From contig CM049311.1 of NCBI GenBank assembly GCA_026874595.1, positions 14,229,676 to 14,293,675 of the forward strand: a stretch of DNA of 64,000 nucleotides. Direction: 5' to 3'. Position numbers and translations under genes: made by a program. This stretch comes from Sipunculus nudus. Its lineage: Eukaryota > Annelida > Sipuncula > Golfingiida > Sipunculidae. The notes beneath the pieces are model-generated. The model was not told the DNA's origin. It worked only from the letters and a program-made list of their open reading frames with translations, and ran no database searches. Below are positions 37,101 through 49,694 of this stretch, piece after piece. Position 1 is the stretch's first letter. Every line of letters begins with the position of its first letter.

Positions 37101-39178
37101 CTTCCTGGAATAAATTATTTACCTTTATGTTAGACTCATGAGGCTTGCTGTAGTCATATTTTTTTCAAGAACTTAAGAAAGGAGGCCATTTTTATGATTT
37201 GATATTCTGCAGTCTGTCATGTTTCAGCCCAGTATCCTCTCAATTCATAAAGTTCTTGGTGTTCTTTTGCAATCTTTGCCAAGGGAGTATTTTATAACCT
37301 TTATTCTGACAGAATTCAAATTTCTTCAAACATAATAAATTTTTTCTATTGTTTTTACATAAATGCAGTTTAAAATGTATTTGGGTCTGGAATATCAGTT
37401 TATCAAATTTTCCAATCACTTAATTGTTTAGAGTTATATCAGAATACTTTTTTTAAAAAGTTGCTTTTTACCTCATTTGCCTTTATAAAACATTTATAAT
37501 TCACTCCAATGAACCTTGACTGTTTATCCTTTATTCTGATTTTGAAAGTAAAATATTTATAAAACAGAACCATAGCACAGTGCAGACATGTCTCAGCATG
37601 AGGAGCATGCTTATGAAGAGTATCTTTCAAATTTTGGGTAAAAAGAAACAAATATAGGAACTGACAATATTATCCTAATTCTTCATTTAAATACACTAAG
37701 TATTATGGAATGGGATTTAATTTGGTGATGTCTTTTCAAAACCATGTGAATGTATCAAAAGTGTATTTTCACTTTCTTATCTTTATTCTGGAGTGCAAGA
37801 ATAGAATATGTTCTACCATGCAAAGGCCTATAGCCAGAGTAAATACCAGTCATTATGGTGGAGCAAAGGATGGCAGATATTATCTTGTCAATGTCGTATT
37901 GGCCATAAAATGTATTGTGGTGTCATAAATCAAAACATTACGATAGCTTGCTTGCTGTGACACACTGCGACATTTAGGACTGGTTGACATCCACTGTGAT
38001 ATGACTCAGTGTAGTCAATGGGTCTAGCTAATATTCAATGCTTGTACAGAGCAACCTGTAACCCTCTGACCCCACTGAATGACACTTGCAGAAGTCAACA
38101 AACTTTTAGCAGAAATTTTCTACTCAAATTTTAGAACCAAACCTAGAGTTCCAAATATTCTTCAACCCCCAGGTATAAGTTTTGAACTGCTGCCAACCCA
38201 AGTATGCAAGTAAAACTATTCAAGGCTGATCTTAACTGCATGAGAGGTCAGTAAACTATGGCCACAGGCCAAATGTGGCCCAGAAAGCATAATTGTCCAG
38301 CCTGCGAATGTTCTTGCATGACAGTGTCAGACCCAGACATTATTGCATAATAACACTACATTGAGGTTTCATGGCCATGTTATAAACAGAAACAGTGTGT
38401 TATTTTAAAAACATTATTTTAAAGTGTGATGCAGAATAACAGCTGCAGCTTTGGAAAGATTTGTCTGACTTAATTAACTGAGTATCTTCGATCTAGTATT
38501 AATTTTGTTCCATTTGCTTAAAGGTATGGTGTCCTGTACTGCCTCTGAAAAAGAAATATTCATTTCTGGGGTAATGTCTTAAAATTTAATGTTTGCAAAC
38601 ATCTTATAATGGAGACAAGTATTCTTAAAAAATGAATTTGACACCATGACTCAATGGTTATTAAATGTGAATATAAACAGAACTTAAAAATTCAGATAAA
38701 ATAGTAAACTTGCCTAATGTCGACCCAGCTGTTTGAACATGTTTATAACACTTTAATATTGGTAACTGATGGAAGCTTTTGATATTGTTTAATGGAAATT
38801 CAAACAAAAGGATTTTCTTATACTGAATCATTGGATCACCATAGTTGATTTCAAGTATTGTGTTTGACAACTGCTTTGCCTTTTTTCATTGCAGCTGGGC
38901 CCATGCACACGTTTATGGATATATTTATGAACATATTTGTCCAGAGAATATTATTCCCATCGGTCTAGACATGGATAAAAATTTCAGTTGCAAAAATAGA
39001 TTTACTCATTGTTTATCTAATCATTATGTAATATAATTTGACAAACATGTAATCTGAATGTTATGCAAGAGCCCATCAGTTAGGTAGTATCAGCTGATGC
39101 TTCCATTTATGGATTATGGCATAAAAAGGAGAGTCAAACCATCTTCATACTACCATGTATGAGGAAGCTACACTTTCA

Positions 39179-39524
39179 CAGACCTTGATTCACTGAGCCG
39201 CTCTGACATCTATTTCATGAATAATGAACAAGCTGGTGGTCTGGCCAAATTAAAAACAGCCAATCAAAGCCAATGAACAAAATGTAAACAATACACTGTT
39301 CACACACGTCTGAACAAGAACATTTATGCACAAGAAACAGACAGGTGTACAAGGATTTATTTGATTGGTGAAATTCTCCACTCCTCAAAGCAGTGCACAA
39401 TATTTGGTCTAGAGCTAGGACCACACATGCTTCGGCAGCCACACAAGCTACATGAGTAATTTGATTGGTTCAATTGCTTTGTTCATTATTCATGAGCTAG
39501 AGAGGCTCCCTGAATCAAGGTCTG
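39179..39524. mobile_element. 346-bp MITE with about 45-bp terminal inverted repeats
   Basis: The left end CAGACCTTGATTCA, then GAGCCnCTCT and CATGAATAATGAACAA, is mirrored by the right end TTGTTCATTATTCATG, then AGAGGCTC and TGAATCAAGGTCTG, with a small indel in each arm. The interior has CCAATCAAA and TTTGATTGG inverse motifs. The minus-strand frame at 39215-39442 lies wholly inside and is not convincing. No clear target duplication was seen, so the superfamily is left open. Confidence 0.8.
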
Positions 39525-41519
39525 ATAGCACAGCTAGCTGCCATGGACCTGGAAGTATGAATGATGAATCAAACAAATAAAATTTTATGTCTAGACAGCT
39601 CTAGGTGACATCTCTAAAACTAGGCTAAATTATAGATCACAAAGACCTACTTTGAACCTCATAGCTTCATCCCTTGAGGATTTGTGATCTAGAATACTTT
39701 CAAGAAGCGCAAGTTTATATCAGAATTCATTTAATTTCACATTGATCTGGTATAATCATACCAGTTAGTTATTCAGACCTGCTGTTTTCATATCTATGAA
39801 GTTTCAGTGTGATATATGTTCAGTTTATATATGTATTATACTACAGCAGTGTTAATTTCCTAAGTCTAATCCTGTGGCATGTTTATATGCAATGTTTATC
39901 TTTACCTTGAATACGATCCCTCATCTCTATACTCCTTGACATTGACAAAAATAAGATGACATCTGTGAATTTCATTTCTTTCTTCCTAACTTTGTACATA
40001 TTTTCAAAAACCTTCACAAAAGAAGGAAGAAATCTGAGCATTAAATGAGTATTCTTCTTTTTCAATTAAATGTGAAAAAGTAATTTTCCTTCAGTAAGAG
40101 AGAACTTGCATCCAGTACAGATAGTGACTGCATGTTATTGATCATTTATTCATAATGCATATGGAAACCATGAGTGTTAAAAAAAATGAGTTAACACATC
40201 TTTCCTGGGCAGTTTTTACTGGAGGGACATGGTGATCTATTTTGTTGCAAGAATATCTGAGAAAAATTGATGAGGTGGAGAATTGAAAGTGATTCCGGGC
40301 TGATATCAGCAAGGCAGTGTGGGTATTGGACCAATGACACAAGTACATAAAACATGACTTTGCCTTTGAATAATTTTCCTTGTGAGCCTTTCCCTTGTGG
40401 TATATGGCTGCTCAGAGGGGCAACCACAAGTAGCTAACAATTGTGTCTTTTATTGCTTAGTTCCAGTGAGGGGTCATTTGCCTGCACACAGCAGAGGATC
40501 TTGGAACCCGTCTTTTATACAATTATATGATGAAACATCCATATCCTATCTGACAGATTGAGTGATTTTCTTTTCTTCAGAACAAAGCCCTTCTAGCATG
40601 TTGAATAGGGGGCTTTGTGCGTTGTTCGTGGTATGTTCTCCAGATAGTTGGCACTAGACAAATACATTACTGGATGGAGGCTTCACTCGCCCATCCAGCC
40701 CCTTGTGGTGTGAACTGCAAATGAATCTCTGCCTGTTAATATGGCTTACTGATTGAAATACTGCAAACTCTGTGATGGATAGCAGTTTGGTAGGGAGTCA
40801 AATTGGTCTTGCACTCCCAGAAATCAGGTCATATAGGAGATTTCATGAACTCTTTGAATAAGCTTTCTTTTCATTTATATCTTAATTATCAAATTTCTAT
40901 TTCATGTATCTTCCAGAACCACTTGTCAAAAATACTGAAACTTCAGTTACTGAAAGTTTGTACTTATAAATAAATTCATTATTACAGAAGATGAATGGGA
41001 TACTATGATAAATTTTTGATTTGGTCAGATAATAGAAAGCCAAGGAATTTTTCTGTAAGTCAGTGTTCTTTGTCCCTGCAAGGAGACCAGCCTCCCTTTG
41101 AAAGCACTGATGAAACTCACATTGAAACAATTGTTGCTATTCCTGCATGCATGTCAAAGAATAGAAGCATGTTGATATAAACAATTAATTCTTTATGTGA
41201 TAGATCAAAGTTTTTCTAACTAGCTCGCTGGTGCACAGGTTATTTTCTGTATGGAAAGTTCATTACCTGGACATGGGCATGTATGCCATTAACGACATAC
41301 TCAACCCTAGGAAAACCACAAAGTTTAATAATTCTGTATGGAAAAACACTGAGTGTTTTTGTTTTCAGATTACAGAAAGAATCTACTTCAATGAGCATAT
41401 AAATCTTATGGGAAGAATGCTTCTTTATTATAAGGTCAAGTCCCCAAATCCTCCCAGTCAATAACATTTCATCAGAGAAATATTTGTGCCAGAGGCTACT
41501 TGATCTTAAGCTCATGTAT

Positions 41520-43144
41520 AATTTCTTGAACTTATGGGCCTAAACATAATGCACTTTTTAAAAATATCAGAAAATATATTTACTCACTGAACATTAGAAT
41601 TGTTGAAGCTAACTGTAACTCAACTGATCTATTGTGATCGGTCAGTGTCCATCTTTCATCCATCTCTCTGTCTGTCCTTACATCTGTCTGTTAGAGTGGA
41701 ACGCTTTGACACCATTGGACCTAGAAACCTGTAACTGAATATCCAGGGAGGTCCATACAAATTCTCCTTGGAAACCTGAAATTAGGTCACTATGACCTAT
41801 ATCCTTCTGAAAAAAAAATGTTGATACAAACCTCCAGTATCTTGACAATTAATGCATGTATTGCTCTGAATCTAGGCTTGAATGTTGACCATGACAAGAA
41901 TATTGTCAAGTCCCGAATATTTGGTTCCACCACTTGCTTTAATTTTTCTAATTTTACAATTTTTTCCCCCTGTTTTGAAGACCATGAAATGACAGCAATT
42001 GAATCCATTTATCAACTACGGTTTCATCTAGTGTCCTAAAATGTGGTGTGTTTATAGATTGTAACTAGTTTCTTCAGTTCCTGAAGACGGTGAGGCCACC
42101 TGTACTTTTTCTATTTTTTTACAAGTTTTTTCCTATATTTTGAGACTGCCAAATTATATTGATAATATAAGATTTGCAATGTGGTTTTATCTAGTGTCCT
42201 GAAACCTTGTGTGTTATTAGGGCTCCACTTGAACAAGCAGATCCCCTATGGTAATCACCCAGTCTGTCCGTCTGTTTGTCCTTCTGTATATCCGTCATAT
42301 TTGTTTCCTGAAGACAATTCAAGTTTAGATTGACATATGGATTTCAAAATTGACCTGCATATGGCCCACCTTTAACGAAAGAATCCTATCAATTTGGGTC
42401 AAAGGTCAAGGTCAGTTAACCCATTAATTTAGAAAGATGGTGGATTTCATGATGCATTAAAGCCAAACTTTTCATCCAAAACCTTCCATCTTGCACATTT
42501 AGCTGACCTGCCAATAGGGGAATAACCTGATTGATATTGGGGTTCCAAAGGTCAAAGATCAAGGTCACAGAGGCCATCTGTTACCATATGTGTATCTGGA
42601 TGATGACCACAGTTTTGATTGACATATTAATTGGTTTCAAACTTGACTGATCTATTGCCCATCAATAATGTAAGAACCCTTTAGATTTTTGGGTAATGAG
42701 GTCAAAGGTCAAGGTCACAGAACCCACTTATTTAGAAAGATTGTGGATGCATTTAAGCCAAACGTTTCATTCCAAACCTTCCATCTTACACACTTAGGTG
42801 ATCTGCAAATAGGAACCTGGTTGATTTTGGGGTCACAAGGTCAAAGTCACAATGGCCATCTGTCCGCATATTTTTTTCTGAATAATAACTCCAGTTTTTG
42901 GATTAATATTGGTTTCAAACTTGATTTATATATAAGGCCCACCAACAAAGTAAGAACCCTTTTTTGGTTCATGAGGTCAAAGGTCATGGGCACAAGATAG
43001 AAGGGATATGTGAAATTACAGTCTGACTCAGGGTCCTGATCAATGTTTGGAACGGTCAGATTCCCTATTGGGATTTGGTCTGAACGTTATAAAAATATTC
43101 TGATAATCAATTTCAGCTGAGCGCCATGACCCACAGGTCCCTTG
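41520..43144 (+). mobile_element. Decayed family A composite with family D repeat inside
   Basis: 41520-41600 matches the A1 body (TTATGGGCCTAAACATAATG). Near 41617 a degraded A head (CTCAACTGATCTATTGTG) and TCTG run precede one or two 338-bp-type units ('ccttggaaacctgaaattagg', 'gg.gccacctgtacttttt'). From 42219 another repeat (D) intervenes. The A right end TCAGCTGAGCGCCATGACC, CACAGGTC, CCTTG closes at 43144. The boundaries are inferred from remnants. Confidence 0.45.
42219..43010 (+). repeat. Family D repeat with about 285-bp tandem units
   Basis: It starts AGGGCTCCACTTGAACAAGC with a TCTG/TCCG tract. Three units follow, each with an 'agttttgattgacatat...tttcaaacttgac' segment (about 42310, 42600 and 42885) and most with GGTCAAAGGTCAAGGTCAC-like text. 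The head and microsatellite are like those of the rolling-circle families, but the right end was not found. Confidence 0.55.
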
Positions 43145-43419
43145 TTTCCATCTAAAATATGAATGGTCTGATACCTCATTGAAAATATCCCAGAGACCCT
43201 GAATATTTCAAGAAAAAGTTAACCAATGCTGGCCTTTCAACATCTGTTCATTAAAGTAAAAGTCCTGGGACCCCTCTAAATGCTTGTGGCAAAATGATTG
43301 AATGAATAGACAGACATCAAATAGAGACAAATTTTTGGTTAATTTAAAGCAGTGATTTTTTCAGGTCCTGCTGAGAGCTAAAAGCTTTTCCTTGAACCGG
43401 GGCTGATTTTTGTCTTAAG

Positions 43420-44520
43420 GTCAAGCAGGTGGTTTAACGCTGAGTGCCAAAGTGATCAACTTGTTCCACCTGGGGGCCACATAATTTCACCAACAAAGAA
43501 ATGAGGGTTGATAGAGAAATCTCTGCTCTGCAGAGTCATCCTTGGTCACCCTCAAGGGTGTCACTAGAAATTTGGACCCAGCAGTCTGAGCTTGCCTGAT
43601 TGGGGATTCCTGTGATTCCGTTGTTGACAACTGTCTGCCTTGATTTGATACTCTGACAAAAGGATGATTCGTTGCACTCAACGCCATGACGACGGTCATG
43701 CAATCCCGAACTTTTGACATGTTTACACAGTGTCATAAATCAAATTGTTTAACAACAAATACAGCTGAATCTCTCTCTCTCTAAGTCCTTGTGCTCTTAT
43801 GTTTGGTCCCGAGATTTTGGTAATTTCTTGTTGAATTTGTTCAGTAGATAAAATACTGTAATATAAAAAACTTGTTGTTGAATGTTAACCAAATTCTGTC
43901 AGTGTTACATCAATTGTGTGATTTGTTGATTGAATAGGAAGTGATTTTACATCTTATGTTAGATACTGGTACACAAATAGAGAGCTAAAAGAGTTCAGTT
44001 TAAAGTGCTCTCAATTGGTAATTATATTGATATACTGGAGTACTTCAAAAATGGTAGGATAAAAATCCACGATTGGCCATTATGCTGATATATACCTGCT
44101 AGCAGTATTGTGAACAAGTTCTCAAGAAAATCTGTTGGAGCCAATTAGAGCTTATTTACTGCCTGGGAAACAAAGCAGGCAGACAATGCCAAAGAAAAAC
44201 CTGGTGGATTTAGCCATTGTGGTAATAATTAGTTTTGGATACAGTCAATAAAAGGACGTGATTTGACGTAACTGCTTAGAGAGTTTACAACCAGAGCATG
44301 TAGCAGGAGTGTCTGGGACAGATACCACCCATACGTCCCCTCGTTCCTTTCCATTTGCACCCCTCGCTGATTAAGGTGAATACCGTCGAGGGTATGGCCA
44401 AGTGTGCAGAACAAGCCAGGATCAATACTCTGCTGTGTTTGATAGGGAGGGTCTGTCAGTGAATTTATTGGTGCATCACAATAATTCAGTCTGCCTTTAA
44501 GCATCAGCTATTGCAAGAAA
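43420..44520. other. GC-richer unassigned stretch in intron
   Basis: Blocks at about 43420-43735 and 44240-44510 are less AT-rich than the rest of the intron and hold minus-strand open frames of 66-91 codons. I recognise no domain, TIR or splice-site pair. They could be conserved regulatory DNA, decayed transposon or chance. Confidence 0.25.
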
Positions 44521-45392
44521 TATATTTTACAGCCAACTGGCAATATGCACTCACTGTGACTGTATTTATTTTGGTCCAGTCTTTGAGATGATTGATGTGA
44601 GAAAAACTTCAAAGTGTACTATATGTCTTAGCCTGTTGATATTTAATATTGCTTGGAGTGGTATGTGGAAAACTTGCAGGCTTAGATGAATTATATTTTT
44701 GTAAGCCCTCTGGATTTAACCAGATTACAGAGTGATTGTGTTTCTAAGCTGCAATAGAGCAATACTTGCTGAAAATAAACCAATAATAAAATAGGTTTCT
44801 AAGAGATCAGACTATTTACTTGAGCAATTTTTTTTTAATCAAAAGAGCAGAACCCTTAAACACAGTAATGACCTTTTGATCTTTATGACCATTCCTTTCA
44901 CATAGTAAGTGTCAGTCTGTTGCTATAAAATAACATATTGTTAAAGTTCCAGTTAGGTAAAAACCTAAATCATTGTTATAAATTCAATTTGAAATGATTC
45001 TATTCTACTTATAACCCAAGGAGAACAGGTCCATGACTATAAGCAGTTGTAGGAGGATGATTAAAAACAAGCTTTTATTACATGTGGCTAGGAATAATTC
45101 AAATTTATACATTGTGGTTTACTACTAGTTAAGAATTAATTTAAAAACTTAGATAAGACTTATTTGAGGCTCACTTAGGATTGGGAGATTTTACAATTTT
45201 TCTTGACCATGGTTGACATGTCACAATAAATGGCCAGCTGACAAATTCTTTACATGTGATGCACTAATTGAAAATAAAAAACATGCATCATTTACATACA
45301 TGTTTCTATCACCATGAAAATTTGAATAAAAACAAAAATGCTAAATGATTGCAGTCTAACTTTAAAGAATTCCTATTCCTCAATGTCACAAA

Positions 45393-45424
45393 TCAGCTGA
45401 GCATCATGACCCCTGGGTCACATG
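45393..45424 (+). repeat. Solitary family A right end
   Basis: TCAGCTGAGCATCATGACCC, then CTGGGTCACATG: the subterminal repeat and palindrome of family A with an altered final CATG. No matching head was seen close by, so this is a truncated copy. Confidence 0.6.
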
Positions 45425-45811
45425 TTCTAAGCACTGGCAGCAGTCTAACACAGACACATGAAACATTTCAGTTCAAAGTCCTAACTGCATGCTACTAACC
45501 CTAGGCCAGGCCAGCCTGTATTCTGTCCTTTTTGTCTAACTTATCATTTGTGAGATCTCTTGTTGTACTCCCCTGACCTAATGGCAAAGTATGGCCAGGT
45601 GAATATTTACTATGTGGAGGGTATGTGAAAGAAATTTTCTTGGAACAGTACATGTTTCTTTATACATTAGAGATGGATGGAAAACAAGGTCAGAAAATGT
45701 GAGGGCACTCAATGGGGAGTCTCAACCCAACCCCATGGGCAGTATCCATAATTAGCCATAATTAATTTCTGCTGCATATATTAAAGCCAGCTATTCAGTT
45801 ACCTTTCCTTT

Positions 45812-46195
45812 AGAATTTATGTGATTTCTGCCTTACTCTGCATACATATTAATAAACTATTGGCAATTTGATCCTGTTAAGAACATTTCTTATAACACCT
45901 CTGTGATTGATATATGAGCTTGTTGATCTACAAGCTGTTAGTAAACACAATACATGCACCAATGTTGACAAAAAAAACATGTAAGGTTGAAAAATTGAAA
46001 GCCATAGTTGCAAAACACTGTTTGCAAAACTCTGGTTCATCTGATTTGCAACCATATATCCTTGTTTGTTTTAATTTAATGTCTTCCCCACATGTTATAA
46101 GCAAGTGGATATAAACAAAACAAAAAAACCTCTGTGTGATTGGATCAGCAATTTCTGACAGATGTCAGATATCAGAATAGGCCACTTTAGTGTAT
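45812..46195 (+). repeat. Dispersed repeat F, copy 2
   Basis: Same block order and orientation as the copy at 30541: GAATTTATGTGATTTCTG, TTCTTATAACACCTCTGTGA, TGTTGACAAAAAAAACATG, GTTTGCAAAACTCTGG, CCACATGTTATAAGCAAG and GGATATAAACAAAAC. The short frames on both strands here are not shared with the other copies. Confidence 0.7.
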
Positions 46196-46529
46196 GCCTG
46201 ATTCCAAAAAAACATTCATACTGGCTTGCTAGCTGAAGTTGCAAAGCTCTATTGGCAAAGTTGTAGTGCCACTCCAGTTTGATTCAACAGATCAGCCAAG
46301 TACGTTTTTTTCGCCCCAGAAGCAACATCACCTAATGTGGGAATGAGGGAGGGATGGTGCAGTCCAGTATCTCTATCCACTACACTGATGTGACCCCAGG
46401 GAGAGTTTAACTACATCCTCGGGACAAAATATTCCCAAACAGGGGATAAATGTAAAGACTGGTGTCAACCCAAACTCTCTTACTTGCCTTGCCAGTGAGG
46501 CTTTATTTTCCAAGTGTCTGAGTACTAGT

Positions 46530-46700
46530 AGTTGGATTTAGCATAGCGGCAAAGATGATTCAAGGTCCCTGGTTCAAACCATGCAGTATCCAGAAAGGCA
46601 GAATGTTGCATAATCTCGGTAGAATGTTCCTTAGAGATTCTTTAGAATTGTTCCCATGGCAGCTAGGTTATGAGTTCTGGAATTTTCCTAATTCCAATCT
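46530..46700 (+). repeat. Possible tRNA-derived SINE fragment
   Basis: TTTAGCATAGCGGC resembles an internal A box and GGTTCAAACC, about 35 bases on, resembles a B box, as in tRNA-derived SINE heads. No poly-A or simple tail and no second copy was seen in the window, and the sequence does not fold as an intact tRNA by eye. Confidence 0.3.
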
Positions 46701-47700
46701 TGTAAAACCTGAAATCCAGAAGACGTGACAAATAACATTCTGTTCTTACTGTTTGGTTATAATACATTCTTCCTCATTCAGTAGACAGCAGTATAGTGAC
46801 AGCTTGTCTGTGGACTGGTCCCTTATTGTGATAAGTATCAGGTGTTTGCCTGGATGCAGGTTACGTTCTAAAGAGTGGCCATGTATGTTTTTTACCATGC
46901 TGTATATATTACAAAGAAATATTATAATATATACAAATTGTTAGGCACTATTTTAGGTTTTCAGCCTTTTGGTTCAATATAATTCCTAGAGGGTATGAAT
47001 ATTGGGAGATCTGCCTGTACAGTCCTGAAACAGCTTGGAACAGTAGAGCCCACAATACCATGTTCTGAATTTGTCAGATGCCTGCCTTTGGGAACCAACC
47101 TCAATAAAAACCTCAATTTATCCATCTCTGAAGATGTCATCCATTTTCTATGAATTTTACACAGGATTTAACCTAAACAAGTTATTATTCTGTTGCTTAC
47201 AGTTACAAATTTACTATTGGAATTTTCTGCTACAGTAATAATATGTCTGTTGGCGAAGAAAGACTTACTGTTGTTATTATTTTACTCAAATTAATTAATG
47301 TAATTGTTATATTTGAGTTTATAAAAGTAAGAATGGTTATTGATTCCTATCAGAGACTCTTGCATTGATTTAGTTTCATTTAACAAAATCTGCAGTTCAC
47401 TGGCTGACTTGGTCTGAACACAGATGATGACTGTTGCATGCAGTGTGCATGCTTGTGTAAGGAAAATGGCTATCAAGAGTTTACTCAGTTTACAAAACTG
47501 AATCCTTATTTTTTCTCAACTGTTAAATCATTTTCTCTTTCAGTTGCAGAGACAGTGTAGTATTTTCAGGAAAGCATAAATATCAGCCAGACTGGCTAAT
47601 TTGTTAACCTGTTAGAAATAAAATATTTGTTCAGACCTATATAGCAGAGCTTGTGTATAAATTCTGTAAAAGTGAACCTTTCTAAAATTCTCTTTTTCAG

Positions 47701-47891
47701 TTGCACTGGCGGTTATATTGATTTCTACAAACGGGGTCAAGATATTCGGAAAGTTGCACCTGACCAGCGAGTGTGTGGCAGCCACCCGCCCCCAAGCATT
47801 GAAACTGACAACCCTCGCCTCCTGCTAACATTGAACACTACAGGTGGCTCTGAAGGCCGTGGATTCAAGGCTTTATATAGCTTCAAAACCT
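47701..47891 (+). CDS. CUB-domain protein, exon encoding second half of CUB1
   Basis: A TTTTTCAG acceptor and an ACCT/GTAAGT donor bound 191 nt. The two bases left by the previous exon plus T make Ser, giving DRS-CTGGYIDFYKRG. It supplies CUB Cys3 (CTGG) and Cys4 (VCGSHPPP), then LLLTLNTTGG with a possible N-glycosylation site, and a closing GFKALYSF strand, completing a domain of about 115 residues. Many calcium-binding CUBs have Asp three residues after Cys3; here the position is Gly, so that site is probably not formed. Translation upstream of 47701 in the same frame is intronic. The last base (T) joins the next exon to code Phe. Confidence 0.92.
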
Positions 47892-48494
47892 GTAAGTTAT
47901 TACTGGCAGAACACAACTTGGTCCTTTGTGACGCTGAAACTGTGGTGTCTTTTTTATCTGTGTCTGGGTGGATATTAGAATCAGTGCAAGTCTTTTCATT
48001 AACAAAATTTTACATTTTCCAATATAATGTTCTGTGATTATCAGATTTTGCATATAAGGTTACATTTTGTTTCCATAAATAATGATGGAGTACTTTGATA
48101 ATGTGCATTTGATAATGATCATCACATCTGCATTTCATCAGTACAATCACATTTGCATTTTATAAAATTATTTTTTCATGGTTGGATTTGATAATTTTTT
48201 TCACATTTTGATTTCATAATATTCAATCATATTGCATTTAGGTGAAACATTTGCATATGCAAATTAAATGCGCCAACCTGCATTTGACCCGTGAATAGGA
48301 GGTCATCCACTTTGACACTTACAAGACTTGCAAAATCACATGATTGACATAACATTGTACAGCAAATACATACATCAGACTGAAAACCTGAATGCTGCCT
48401 GCCTTGTATCAGGCTGCTTCTCAGGGGGATACAGAAATTGTGTATGTATGTTTGAGATGTTTTATTGATACTGAATATGCAGATATATATCACA

Positions 48495-49694
48495 TACCGT
48501 AAAATCTGTAAAATTTCATACCTCGATGAATTTCGTACACGGTCTTTCTTCAGTAACCATAATTATTAAAATGACATGTTAAATTTCGAACTGCCGATGG
48601 TCTGTTACGCCATATTTGACGTTAGCAGGACTGCCCTGAATGTAACACTGACGTAACCTCACCCTGTTATCTGGTTTTGAAAAAGCCTACCGGTCCGATC
48701 GATGTGAATGCTATGCTATGGATAATTAATATGAATTATATCTACATCATATAGAATGTAATTCTAATACTAAGATTTTGTTTCAGCGACTATAAAAAAA
48801 CTTAAAATATCTCAAATGTGAGTTGCTTAATTGTCCAGGATGCGAGCGACACGCCATGAATAACTGACAGACGTTCATGAAGTTTGACGGAGGTTGGAAT
48901 TTGGATAATCAGGATTAACTCTGTAAATGATCTCAAGACCACTAGCTTTACGTGCACCGTAAAGGGGGATTTCCGTGTGTAAGCCAGGTTCAAATTGGTC
49001 TCTTTCAAGCAAGCTCAGCGCTCCGGTGTATGTAATTCCAATGTTAATCAGTTTGAAAATTAATGCTAATTTCCATTAAAACATTTACAATAAATATCTT
49101 GAATGTCACACCAGAACGACTCAGTTTCGAGTACCCGTGCTCCGTATCACCCAACAAACAAATCACACGAGATCGAACGGTATATCAAAGCGCTGGCAGA
49201 CGTTCATGAAGTTTAACGGAGGTTGGATATTTGATATTGGATAATCAGGATCGAATAACTCTTTAAGTGATATAAAGACCTCTTTTGTGCACCAGTAGTG
49301 GGGATATCCATGCGTAAGCCACCTGAAAAATGATCTCCCCGGGGAAAGCCCCGGACGTCACGCAATCATGTACTGCGTACGGGTGTCGAGCTTCATGACA
49401 GGATTAAATCCCCCAGATATACTTTTCATATTCCTTTTCCAAACTGATTTAATATAAAATAAACAACACAAGAATAGAAAATAATGTTTTTTATTCATGA
49501 AACTCCATGGTTCACATGGATGAATGCAAAATCGGCGAGTGAATACTTGAGGCTTCTATTATCACCCACTGCCGACGAGGCATCTTAACTTGTCAAGACC
49601 ATAATTTTAAAACTGCTGAAATCGACTGTTAAATTTCGGACTTCCACAAATTTAAATATTTTTTTCTGTATGAAATTTCACAGATTTTACGGTA
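48495..49694. mobile_element. 1.2-kb non-autonomous TIR element
   Basis: The left end TACCGTAAAATCTGTAAAAT then TTCATAC and the right end GTATGAAATTTC then ACAGATTTTACGGTA are inverse over 27 bases with one mismatch. TA at both edges may be a TA target duplication. The interior is GC-richer than the intron. It carries a direct duplication of about 330-bp period: GACGTTCATGAAGTTTGACG... at about 48870 and GACGTTCATGAAGTTTAACG... at about 49200, both followed by GGATAATCAGGAT. No transposase frame was found. Confidence 0.75.

Larger units (their letters stand above)
28954..47700 (+). other. Intron (18.7 kb) splitting CUB1
   Basis: It begins GTTAGT and ends TCTCTTTTTCAG. Repeats inside are listed separately: 133-bp tandem repeat, (TA)22, two F repeats, 346-bp MITE, A/D composite and SINE-like segment. 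The remaining stretches (31.4-39.1 kb, 39.6-41.5 kb, 46.7-47.6 kb) are AT-rich with nothing I can identify. Short frames at 35376-35585 and 36779-37042 lack a recognisable domain or clean flanking splice sites. Confidence 0.7.

Noticed and set aside
46530-46620. Possible intact tRNA gene
   Set aside because: A- and B-box-like words are present, but no acceptor stem or cloverleaf is apparent; kept only as a weak SINE candidate.
47651-47700. Upstream extension of the CUB1 second-half frame
   Set aside because: It begins at a TTG, lies in the polypyrimidine/acceptor region, and splicing at 47700/47701 gives the exact phase with the previous exon.
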